From: Candidatus Binataceae bacterium | Lineage (GTDB): Bacteria > Desulfobacterota > Binatia > Binatales > Binataceae | Direction: 5' to 3' | NCBI GenBank assembly: GCA_035508495.1 | Contig: DATJMX010000045.1 | Location: 1 to 61,130, forward strand | Length of the DNA: 61,130 bases | In this document: one piece after another, positions 9,205 through 17,070 of the stretch | Layout: each line of letters starts with the position of its first letter | Position numbering within the stretch: position 1 is the first letter of the stretch | Position numbers and translations under genes: made by a program | Notes under the pieces: model-generated | The model's database searches: none | What the model was told of the DNA's origin: nothing | Seen by the model: only the letters and a program-made list of their open reading frames with translations

Positions 9205-11375
9205 ACGGCCAGGCGCGCGCGATTCTCGCTGTCCTGCGCCGCGACGCGGAACGCTCCCGCGGCGCGCTCGAAGCTGTCGAAGGTGACGAGATTGCGCTCG
9301 CGCGCGAGCTCTTTCGCGCGCGCCACGATCGCTTCGAGATGAGCCGGGTGCAGAACGATCGCAAACGGCTTGGTCGATGACTTTGCGAACTCCGCCAGCT
9401 TATCGAGCAGCGTCGTGAGCTCGTCCTCGTGCGTGGCCCATCGCTGCGCGCGGAAACCAGTGCCGACTTCGAGAACGATCCCGTCGATCGCCGGATCGCG
9501 ACCGAGAATCGCGAGGATTCGATCGAGACCGCCCGGGTGGATTCCCGAGCCGATCGTGCCGCCGGCGTCGAGCGGATTGCGATAGCTGCCGCCGATGATG
9601 TTGAAGAAGGTTTTCAGCTCCTCGTAGGACGAATCGGAAAGCGCCGGGATGTCGAGCCCGGCGGTGGCAAAGGTGTCCGTGATAACCACCGATTGACCGC
9701 CTGTCATCGCGACCAGGCCCATCTTGCGGCCCGAAAGGCGCTTGCCCTTGGAGAGCAGCTCGACTGCATCGAGCATCGCATCGAGGCTCGACGCCTCGAC
9801 CGCGCCGCTCTGCCGCACCACGGCCTTCCAGGTCGCTTCGGTCGTTGCGAGCGAGCCGGTATGCGAGAAGGTCGCGCGCGCTCCGGCGTCGGTCACGCCG
9901 CCCTTCCAGATCACGACCGGAATTTTCGCGGCGGCACGGCGCACGCTTTCGAAGAAGCGGCGGCCGTCGCGCATGCCTTCGAGATACATGCCGAGAACCT
10001 TTGTCGCAGGATCGGCCGCCATCAGGTCGATATAATCCGCCGCCTCGAGCATCAGCACGTTGCCGATCGAAGCGGCCTTGTTGACGCGAATTCCGCGCGG
10101 CGCGGCCTGGATCGCGAAGTTAATCATGTGCGTGCCGCTCTGCGAAATGAAGCACACGTCGCCGCCCTCGCCCACCCATTCTTCAGGGTAGTTGCACATT
10201 CCATAGGCGGGGCTGTAGAGGCCCATGCAGTTTGGGCCAACAAGAGCGATCTTCGAGGCGGTCGCGAGCTCGCGCAGTTCGCCTTCGAGGCGGACTCCAA
10301 GCTCCTCGGCTGTTTCTGAAAAGCCCGAGGTGAAGAATCCGATCGAGCCGACGTTGTTGGCGATACAGTCTTTCAGAATTCGCGGCGCGACCTGGCGCGG
10401 CACGGCGCTGACGGCATAGTCGATCGGCTCGGTGATCTCGGCCAGGCTCTTGCGGTTCTCGATACCCATCGCTTCGATGCCGGGGATTTCGTTCGGATCG
10501 ATCTGCACGGAATAAAGCTTGGTCTTGAGATTGCGCATCGCGCGCAGCCACATGTACCCGCCCATCTTCTTGTCGCCGATAACGGCAACGGCGCGCGGGC
10601 TGAACGCGCGCTTCAGGTTTTCCACGCGCGCATCATGATTCGGATCGGCCGCGGTTTTCGGCTTCGCGGCGTCGAAATCGACGGCGATTCGCGCGTCGAG
10701 AATTGCGTATCCGTTCGAGTATCCAACGATCGGATTCAGATCCATCTCGCGGATCTCCGGATGCGCCGCGGCGAGCTCCGACAGCCGCGCGACGAGATTC
10801 GCAACCGCCTGCGTATCTACAGGCTTCGCGCCGCGCACGCCTTCCAGGATCGCCTTGCCGCGCAGCCCGTTGAGCATCGCGACCGCCTCATGACCGGTAA
10901 CCGGCGCGAGCCGAATCGCAGTGTCCTTCAACACTTCGACGAGCACGCCGCCGAGCCCCACCATGACGAACGCGCCGAAGCGATCGTCGCACGTGATACC
11001 CGCCAGCAGCTCGACGCCGGGCGACGCCATCGGCATGACGGCAACGCCGTCGAAGGCTGAGCCCTTGGAACGATTCGCGAGATTGGCGCGGATCCGCTCG
11101 AACGCGGCCCGGACCTCGCTCTCGTCACGCAGGTTGAGCTCGACGCCGCCAACATCGCTCTTATGGCTCACGTCCGGCGACAACACCTTGAGCACGACTG
11201 GAAAGCCGATAGTCGCGGCGGCGTGCGCAGCATCGTCGGCGGTCTTCGCGGCCTCCGGCACAATCACGGGCAGGCCCATCGCGGCCAGCACGCGCTTGCT
11301 GTCGATTTCGGAGAGAACCGCACGCCCGCCTTTGGCGGCGGACGAAATTATCTGGTCAACATTGGAATCCAACAC
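9201..11375 (-). CDS. NDP-forming acyl-CoA ligase (acetate-CoA ligase family), ATP-grasp domain first
   Basis: Predicted to interconvert an acyl-CoA plus ADP and phosphate with the free acid, CoA and ATP. The order is ATP-grasp at about 1-230 (GFPVVLKVLSPDVSHKSDVG, REMDLNPIVGY), then a CoA-binding Rossmann domain at about 250-370 (PRAVAVIGDKKMGG), then succinyl-CoA-ligase-like domains to residue 724. The phosphorylatable histidine lies in ATFSHTGSLA and the glycine-rich PNCMGLYSP loop is present. The start is GTG. Many relatives place the ATP-grasp domain last, so this is a permuted arrangement. Substrate unknown; acetyl-, propionyl- and aryl-acetyl-CoA are possibilities. Confidence 0.85.
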   Translation of the reverse strand: MLDSNVDQIISSAAKGGRAVLSEIDSKRVLAAMGLPVIVPEAAKTADDAAHAAATIGFPVVLKVLSPDVSHKSDVGGVELNLRDESEVRAAFERIRANLANRSKGSAFDGVAVMPMASPGVELLAGITCDDRFGAFVMVGLGGVLVEVLKDTAIRLAPVTGHEAVAMLNGLRGKAILEGVRGAKPVDTQAVANLVARLSELAAAHPEIREMDLNPIVGYSNGYAILDARIAVDFDAAKPKTAADPNHDARVENLKRAFSPRAVAVIGDKKMGGYMWLRAMRNLKTKLYSVQIDPNEIPGIEAMGIENRKSLAEITEPIDYAVSAVPRQVAPRILKDCIANNVGSIGFFTSGFSETAEELGVRLEGELRELATASKIALVGPNCMGLYSPAYGMCNYPEEWVGEGGDVCFISQSGTHMINFAIQAAPRGIRVNKAASIGNVLMLEAADYIDLMAADPATKVLGMYLEGMRDGRRFFESVRRAAAKIPVVIWKGGVTDAGARATFSHTGSLATTEATWKAVVRQSGAVEASSLDAMLDAVELLSKGKRLSGRKMGLVAMTGGQSVVITDTFATAGLDIPALSDSSYEELKTFFNIIGGSYRNPLDAGGTIGSGIHPGGLDRILAILGRDPAIDGIVLEVGTGFRAQRWATHEDELTTLLDKLAEFAKSSTKPFAIVLHPAHLEAIVARAKELARERNLVTFDSFERAAGAFRVAAQDSENRARLAV

Positions 11376-11438
11376 GATCGAAGGCTATAGCAAAGCTCCC
11401 TGTGGATTTGTACCGAGACCGAGGCGAAAGGACGTGCG

Positions 11439-12470
11439 ATGGTGGCGAAGGCGCGATGGAACATTTTCGTAACGCGGCATCTGCCGGGCGACGCGATCGA
11501 GCGGCTGCGCAAGGTCGCGCGCGTCGAGGTCTGGGATCGCGAACTGCCGCCGCCGCGCGACTATCTGCTGAAGAAGCTCCGCTCGGCAGATGCGATCCTC
11601 TCGATGCTCAGCGATCGGATGGACGAAGATGCGATCGCGTCTGCGCCCGAGCTGAAAGTCATCAGCAACTACGCGGTCGGCGTTGACAATATCGACCTCG
11701 AAGCCGCGACACGCGGCGGTATCCCGGTGGGACATACGCCAGGGGTGCTGACCGACGCCACGGCCGATATCGCTTTCGGGCTGCTGATGGCGGCGGCGCG
11801 GCGAATCGTCGAAGGCGATCGCGAGGTTCGCGCCGGCAAGTGGCAAACCTGGGGACCCGAAGTCCTGCTCGGCAACGACGTTCACGGCGCGACGCTCGGA
11901 ATCATCGGATGGGGCGCGATCGGCCAGGCCACAGCGCGGCGCGGCGAAGGATTCGGGATGAAGATTCTGTACCTCAAGCCGCGCGGCAAATCGCATCGCG
12001 TGCAGAACGGCCCAGCTCCAGCGGGCACACCAGTAACGCTCGCGCGATTGCTCAGGGAGTCGGACTTCGTCTCGATCCACGTACCGCTGACGCCGGAGAC
12101 GCGGCATCTGCTCGGAAAGAACGAGTTCGCGTTGATGAAACCAGGCGCAATCCTGATCAACACAGCGCGCGGTCCGATTGTCGATCAAAAAGCGCTCACC
12201 GCAGCGCTGAAGTCGAGGCATCTCGGAGGCACCGGCCTTGATGTGACAGACCCCGAACCTATCGAGCGCGGCGATCCGCTGCTCAAGCTGCCCAACGTCG
12301 TGATCGCGCCGCATATCGGCAGCGCCAGCCGCGCCACGCGCGAGCGCATGACGGCGATGGCGGTGGATAACATCCTCGCAGTGATGAAGGGCAGCGCCCC
12401 CGAGTGGTGTGCGAACCCGGAGGTGAAGTCCACGTTCAAAACGCATCGCAGCGTGAGAATCTTAAAATAG
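11439..12470 (+). CDS. D-isomer-specific 2-hydroxyacid dehydrogenase (glyoxylate/hydroxypyruvate reductase-like)
   Basis: NAD(P)-dependent oxidoreductase that reduces 2-oxo acids, most likely glyoxylate or hydroxypyruvate. The NAD-binding glycine motif is GIIGWGAIG. The catalytic Arg is in INTARGPIVD, the Glu in GLDVTDPEPI and the His in APHIGSAS. The substrate-loop segment SNYAVGVDNIDLEAATRGGIPVG is typical of glyoxylate reductases. It has 343 residues, a normal length. AAAGGA lies 6 nt before the ATG. It is divergent from the acyl-CoA ligase. Exact substrate is not resolved. Confidence 0.87.
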   Translation: MVAKARWNIFVTRHLPGDAIERLRKVARVEVWDRELPPPRDYLLKKLRSADAILSMLSDRMDEDAIASAPELKVISNYAVGVDNIDLEAATRGGIPVGHTPGVLTDATADIAFGLLMAAARRIVEGDREVRAGKWQTWGPEVLLGNDVHGATLGIIGWGAIGQATARRGEGFGMKILYLKPRGKSHRVQNGPAPAGTPVTLARLLRESDFVSIHVPLTPETRHLLGKNEFALMKPGAILINTARGPIVDQKALTAALKSRHLGGTGLDVTDPEPIERGDPLLKLPNVVIAPHIGSASRATRERMTAMAVDNILAVMKGSAPEWCANPEVKSTFKTHRSVRILK

Positions 12471-12490
12471 CAGCAGGGACGCGCGCCCCA

Positions 12491-13234
12491 CTATTTTTTC
12501 AGAAGTGCCGCCGCGATCGCTTGTGGCAGGGTGAACTTATTTTCGTAGAGGGCGCGGCCGACGATTACGCCTACCACGCCATGCGTGAATTCTTGTGACA
12601 GCGTTGCGATGTCGTCGAGGGTCGATACGCCGCCGGAGGCTATCACCGCGAGGCCCGAGGACTTTGCGATTTCGGCCATCCGGATTGCGTCGACGCCTTG
12701 CTGGGTGCCGTCGCGGGCGATGTCGGTGACGGTGACGGCTGCAACACCGGCGGCTTTGAACCGTCCGATCGCGTCGTTGACTGTCAGTTGACTCGTCTCG
12801 ACCCATCCTTTGATCGCGAGCCTGCCGTCGCGCGCATCGACCGAGCCGAATACGCGTCCGGGAAATTCGTTGCAGGCATCGCTGAGTAGTTGAGGATCGA
12901 GAAATGCCGCTGAGCCGATTGAAATGCGATCGGCGCCGGTCTGAAACGCGGAGCGTACAGCTTCGATCGTTCTGAGGCCGCCGCTCACGTCGATTGCGCA
13001 CTTCACCGCCGCGCGAATGGCGCGAATCGCGGCCGTATTGCGCGGTTCGCCGGCGACTGCGCCGTCGAGGTCGACGATATGAATCAGCTCTGCGCCAGCG
13101 CTTTCGAAGCCGCGCGCGACTTCGGCCGGATCGCTGCCATAGATCGTCGCGTGGCTCATCTCGCCGCGCAGCAGGCGCACGACCTGCCCGCCCTTGAGAT
13201 CGATCGCCGGGATAACGGTGAAGCGCTCGAACAA
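12491..13234 (-). CDS. hisA: Phosphoribosylformimino-5-aminoimidazole carboxamide ribotide isomerase
   Basis: Fourth enzyme of histidine synthesis, a TIM barrel that performs the Amadori isomerisation of ProFAR. The N-terminus VIPAIDLKGGQVVRLLRGE is diagnostic, with the first catalytic Asp in PAIDLK and the second in VTDIARDGT. Phosphate-binding loops IDVSGGLRT and IASGGVST are both present. It has 247 residues. The reading frame begins at TTG, and no better ATG occurs before the conserved start. It follows hisB by 5 nt at the end of the murA-hisD-hisB-hisA run. hisF and hisH are not in the window. Confidence 0.92.
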   Translation of the reverse strand: MFERFTVIPAIDLKGGQVVRLLRGEMSHATIYGSDPAEVARGFESAGAELIHIVDLDGAVAGEPRNTAAIRAIRAAVKCAIDVSGGLRTIEAVRSAFQTGADRISIGSAAFLDPQLLSDACNEFPGRVFGSVDARDGRLAIKGWVETSQLTVNDAIGRFKAAGVAAVTVTDIARDGTQQGVDAIRMAEIAKSSGLAVIASGGVSTLDDIATLSQEFTHGVVGVIVGRALYENKFTLPQAIAAALLKK

Positions 13235-13239
13235 TTGCG

Positions 13240-13902
13240 TCAGGAGAGCGTGCCCTTGGTCGACAGCACGCCGCCAAGGCGCGGCTCGACCTGGGTGGCA
13301 GAGTCCATCGCGCGGGCGAAGGCTTTGAAGGTGGCCTCCACTATATGATGCGGGTTGCGCCCGCTCTGGAGCCTCAGGTGCAGGTTCATGCCGACCTCGT
13401 CGGCCATCGCCTTCATGAAATCGTGCACCAGCTCAGTCTGAAAGTTACCGACGCGATCCTGCTTGATCGGAACCTCGTAGCCAAGATACGAGCGCCCGCT
13501 GATATCGACGATTGCCGTGCACACGGCCTCGTCGAGCGGCACCGTCGCCTCGCCGAAGCGCCGAATGCCCGAGCGATCGCCGAGTGCCTGCTTAAATGCG
13601 CGGCCGAGCACGATGCCGACGTCTTCGACCGTGTGATGCTCGTCGATATGAGTATCGCCGCGCGCCGCGATCTTGAGGTCGAAGAAGCCGTGGCGCGCGA
13701 AACTTTCGAGCATGTGATCGAGAAACGGCACGCCGGTCTCGATCTCGCCGCGGCCGCCGCCATCGAGCTTGAGCGAGATCGCAACCGCGGTCTCACGCGT
13801 CTTGCGCTCGACATCGGCGGCGCGGCGCGGTCCGTCGGTCGCGACGGGCACCGCGGACTTGCCGTTGGTCCGCGCCAGTTGGGTTTTACGCCTGCTTTGC
13901 AT
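13240..13902 (-). CDS. hisB: Imidazoleglycerol-phosphate dehydratase
   Basis: Manganese enzyme that dehydrates imidazoleglycerol phosphate in histidine synthesis. It shows the duplicated metal-binding His/Glu motifs DTHIDEHHTVEDVGI and GRNPHHIVEATFKAFARA, plus GVPFLDHML. It is mono-functional, with no histidinol-phosphatase domain. The frame stays open to 13980, but the ATG at 13902 is preferred: it gives 220 residues and a 17-nt overlap with hisD. The first 25 or so residues (MQSRRKTQ...) are a basic tail longer than in most relatives. Confidence 0.92.
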   Translation of the reverse strand: MQSRRKTQLARTNGKSAVPVATDGPRRAADVERKTRETAVAISLKLDGGGRGEIETGVPFLDHMLESFARHGFFDLKIAARGDTHIDEHHTVEDVGIVLGRAFKQALGDRSGIRRFGEATVPLDEAVCTAIVDISGRSYLGYEVPIKQDRVGNFQTELVHDFMKAMADEVGMNLHLRLQSGRNPHHIVEATFKAFARAMDSATQVEPRLGGVLSTKGTLS

Positions 13903-15235
13903 GTGCGCTCCGCTTCGCGCGCGCCGGTTTGCGAGGGCTGCCGCCGTTGCGCAACTCCATCGCACGCGCGTGGCCCTCAAATCCCTCCATCCGGGCCAGA
14001 TGCGCCACGGCGGGGGCGAGTTCCACGAGCGCGCCCTGCGAAGCCTCGATTATACTGGTTCGCTTGAGAAAATCGTATGCACCCAGGGGCGAGGCAAAGC
14101 GCGCCGCGCCGCCGGTCGGGAGCACGTGATTGGGCCCTGCGACGTAGTCGCCGAGGGGCGCAGGCGTCATCGCACCGAGAAAAACCGCGCCCGCAGCCTT
14201 CACCCGCGGCAGCCATCGCGAGGCGTTGCGGACCTCGAGCTCGAGGTGCTCGGGCGCAATATCGTTAGCGATATCGAATGCCTCGGTCAGGTCGCCGACC
14301 ACGATCATCGCGCCACGTTTTGCGAGCACGGTCTCGACCGCGTGCGCGCGCGGCAGATCCTTGAGCGCCTTTTCGATCGAATCCGCAACCGCCTTGGCGA
14401 ACGATTCGGACGGTGTCAGCAGCACGGCTGATTCGTCGCCGGAGCCATGCTCAGCCTGCGCGATGAGATCGGCGGCGACCCAGTCCGGATGCGCGCTGTC
14501 ATCGGCAATCACGACGACCTCGCTCGGCCCCGCCATCTTGTCGATATCGGTAACGCCATAGACCATGCGTTTGGCAGCCTGCACGTATGAGTTGCCAGGG
14601 CCGACGATCTTGTCCACCGGGCGAATCGAATCCGTGCCATAGGCGAGCGCCGCGATCGCATGCGCACCGCCGACGCGGTAGAACTCGTCGACGCCGGCGA
14701 TCGCGGCGGCCGCCATCACGGACTGGCGGTCGCCGTCCTTCGACGGCGGCGACACCATCACGACTTCGGCGACGCCCGCGACCTTGGCCGGAATCGCATT
14801 CATCAGCACCGTCGAGGGATACGCGCCGAGACCGCCGGGGACGTAGATTCCAACCCGGCGCAGCGGCTGTACGATCTGCCCGAGGCGCATGCCGCTGCGA
14901 TCGCGATAGACGAACGATTTCTCCATCGTGCGGCGATGAAACTCGGCGATGCGCCTGGCCGCGAGCTCGAGCGCATGGCGATCGGCGAGAGGCAGGTGGT
15001 TGAGCGCGGAGCGCATCTCGACCGGCGCCGCGCGCATCGTCTCGCGCGTGAGCTTCACACCGTCGAGCTCGTAAGTGAGGTCGATCAAAGCACGATCGCC
15101 GTGCTTGCGGACTTCATCGATAATTCGGACGACGGCGCTGTCCACTCCTGCGCCGGTGCCCGACCGCCGTTCGGCAAGCGTTTGCAAAAACCGCTTGAGT
15201 TCGGCGGTCCGGGACTTCAACACACGAACCTTCAT
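13886..15235 (-). CDS. hisD: Histidinol dehydrogenase
   Basis: Zinc enzyme that oxidises L-histidinol to L-histidine in two NAD-linked steps. Conserved segments include the NAD site GLGAYPSTVLMNAIPA, the IVGPGNSYVQAAKRMV motif, the metal-binding QAEHGSGDESAVLL and the C-terminal GPNHVLPTGG AARF region. At 449 residues it is slightly longer than E. coli HisD because of a basic Ala/Lys/Arg-rich tail that overlaps the hisB start. Its ATG overlaps the murA stop by 4 nt, which indicates translational coupling. Confidence 0.93.
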   Translation of the reverse strand: MKVRVLKSRTAELKRFLQTLAERRSGTGAGVDSAVVRIIDEVRKHGDRALIDLTYELDGVKLTRETMRAAPVEMRSALNHLPLADRHALELAARRIAEFHRRTMEKSFVYRDRSGMRLGQIVQPLRRVGIYVPGGLGAYPSTVLMNAIPAKVAGVAEVVMVSPPSKDGDRQSVMAAAAIAGVDEFYRVGGAHAIAALAYGTDSIRPVDKIVGPGNSYVQAAKRMVYGVTDIDKMAGPSEVVVIADDSAHPDWVAADLIAQAEHGSGDESAVLLTPSESFAKAVADSIEKALKDLPRAHAVETVLAKRGAMIVVGDLTEAFDIANDIAPEHLELEVRNASRWLPRVKAAGAVFLGAMTPAPLGDYVAGPNHVLPTGGAARFASPLGAYDFLKRTSIIEASQGALVELAPAVAHLARMEGFEGHARAMELRNGGSPRKPARAKRSAHAKQA

Positions 15236-16497
15236 ACTTCTTCCTTGACCCGTTCGATCTGCGCTCCAAGCGCCGCTAGCTTTTTGTCAAGCGCCTCGTA
15301 GCCGCGATCGAGATGATAAACCCTGCTGATTTCGGTGGTATTTTCGGCGCCGAGCGCCGCGACGATAAGACTCATGCTGGCGCGCAGGTCGGTCGCCATC
15401 ACGGGCGCGCCGAGCAGCTTCGCCGGTCCGCGCACGACGGCGGTCGGGCCTTTCATCAGGATATCGGCGCCCATCCGCATCAGCTCGAGCGCGTGCATGA
15501 ATCGGTTTTCGAAAATCGTTTCGGTGATGACCGAGGTGCCGTGCGCCTGCGTCAGCACGGCCATCATCTGCGCCTGCAGATCGGTAGGAAACCCCGGATA
15601 CGGGAGCGTGCGCAATTCGACGGGCTTGATCTTTCCCTCGCGGGCAACCATGACGCCATCGCCGTTGGCCTGCACATAAACGCCGGCCTCGCGCAGCTTG
15701 ACGATCACGGCTTCGAGCTGGTGGGTGGGCGCGTTGGGGATTTCGACCTCGCCGCCGGTGATCGCGGCGGCGGCCATGATCGATCCGGCCTCGATTCGAT
15801 CGGCGATGATCTCATGCTCGGCGCCGTGAAGCTTCTGTCCGCCTTCGATTTCGATGACGTGGGTGCCCGAGCCGCGAATGTGCGCGCCCATCGCGGTCAG
15901 CGCGCGCGCGAGCTCCTGGACTTCGGGCTCGCGGGCCGCGTTCTCGATCGTCGTATGACCATGGGCGAGCACCGCCGCCATCATGATGTTCTCGGTCGCG
16001 CCGACGCTGGGATTATCAAGCCAGATACGGCCGCCTTCGAGCTTGTGATCGACGTGCGCCTCGACGTAGCCGTGGCGAATCTGGATACGGGCGCCGAGCG
16101 CGCGCATCCCGGCGATATGAAGATTCACCGGGCGCGCACCGATCGCGCATCCTCCGGGAGTCGAAACGCGCGCTCTGCCGGTCCGCGCGAGTAGCGGCCC
16201 CAGCACGCAGAACGACGCGCGCATCGTCTTGACCAACTCGTAGGGCGCATCGTGAGAGGTAATATTCGCGGCCTGGAGCGTGACCTCGTGCTCGCCAGTC
16301 CACTCCGCAGACGCGCCGAGGCCGCGAAGCAGGCCGAGCGAAGTCTCGACATCGCGTAGCCGCGGCACGTTGCGCAGCTTGAGCGGCTCGGCGGTGAGCA
16401 GGGACGCCATCATGATCGGCAGCGTCGCGTTCTTGCTGCCGCTGATCCGCACCGTCCCGCGAAGCGGCGCCCCGCCGTGAATGATCATCTTGTCCAA
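15232..16497 (-). CDS. murA: UDP-N-acetylglucosamine 1-carboxyvinyltransferase
   Basis: First committed enzyme of peptidoglycan synthesis, transferring enolpyruvate from PEP to UDP-GlcNAc in the cytoplasm. The KNA substrate motif is in RISGSKNATLPIM. The active-site Cys, the target of fosfomycin, is present in TPGGCAIGARPVNLHI. It has 421 residues, as expected. The likely start is TTG at 16497, giving MDKMIIHG, which lines up with the MDKF start of E. coli MurA; an ATG lies three codons in. It heads a run with histidine genes, so cell-wall and histidine synthesis are co-transcribed here. Confidence 0.93.
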   Translation of the reverse strand: MDKMIIHGGAPLRGTVRISGSKNATLPIMMASLLTAEPLKLRNVPRLRDVETSLGLLRGLGASAEWTGEHEVTLQAANITSHDAPYELVKTMRASFCVLGPLLARTGRARVSTPGGCAIGARPVNLHIAGMRALGARIQIRHGYVEAHVDHKLEGGRIWLDNPSVGATENIMMAAVLAHGHTTIENAAREPEVQELARALTAMGAHIRGSGTHVIEIEGGQKLHGAEHEIIADRIEAGSIMAAAAITGGEVEIPNAPTHQLEAVIVKLREAGVYVQANGDGVMVAREGKIKPVELRTLPYPGFPTDLQAQMMAVLTQAHGTSVITETIFENRFMHALELMRMGADILMKGPTAVVRGPAKLLGAPVMATDLRASMSLIVAALGAENTTEISRVYHLDRGYEALDKKLAALGAQIERVKEEV

Positions 16498-16574
16498 GTT
16501 AGTGGGTATCCCTCGCGAATCAGGCGGCCTGCCTGCATTTCACCGCCCCATGAATCTAGCGGGCGAACCGAGTC

Positions 16575-16910
16575 TCAGGCTACAGCGCTCCTGGAAATTC
16601 CAATCTTGGGACGAACGCGCGCCTTCGGTTTCACGACGATACTCACGTCATGATCGAGCGCGGCCAGATATTTCATGATCCGTTCGATTGAAAAGCCTTC
16701 GACCCGACCGTGAAGTAGCGCAGAAATTTTCGGCTGGCTGACGCCGAGGATCCGCACCGCCTCGACCTGAGTCAGCCGTCGCTTCTCTATGATGACGGCA
16801 ATCTTGTGAACGAGATCTGCCTTAACCTGCAGTACATCCGCGTTGGCTAGCCCGAGAGCTTGAAAGATGTTGCCGCTACCTCGGGTTATTGTCGTATCTA
16901 TGTTACCCAT
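16575..16910 (-). CDS. XRE-family helix-turn-helix antitoxin (HigA-like, HTH_37 type)
   Basis: A small DNA-binding protein of 111 residues. The helix-turn-helix is at about 43-80 (RRLTQVEAVRILGVSQPKISALLHGR), followed by FSIERIMKYLAALDHDVSIVVKPK, the pattern of HigA/HTH_37 antitoxins that pair with RelE-type toxins. Such proteins bind and neutralise the toxin and repress their own operon. The N-terminus overlaps the stop of an upstream partial frame that resembles the tail of such a toxin. No intact toxin is present, so this is an orphan antitoxin or a free-standing regulator. Confidence 0.7.
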   Translation of the reverse strand: MGNIDTTITRGSGNIFQALGLANADVLQVKADLVHKIAVIIEKRRLTQVEAVRILGVSQPKISALLHGRVEGFSIERIMKYLAALDHDVSIVVKPKARVRPKIGISRSAVA

Positions 16911-17070
16911 TTTCCCGCGAACCTCTCAGACCCGTCATCCTACTCGCTACATAGTCTGCTTCAGCGGTCTTCAAACGGTGCTTAATCAAGTCGATGTCGT
17001 TCTTCGGCGTTTCTCCGGCCAGGAAATGGTCGGTTACAAAACAGTCGAAGATAGGAGGCGGCTCGATTAG
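16903..17070 (-). pseudogene. Possible 3-prime remnant of a RelE/HigB-like toxin
   Basis: A 55-codon frame without a start codon ends in TAA eight bases inside the antitoxin gene, the overlap typical of toxin-antitoxin pairs. The translated tail contains GETPKNDIDLIKHRLKTAEADY. It resembles the Thr-Pro-Lys followed by acidic helix and Arg-Leu-Lys that ends many Gp49/HigB-type toxins. The frame runs on into the end of the radical SAM gene without an ATG, so the 5-prime part seems lost. The resemblance is by eye only. Confidence 0.35.
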
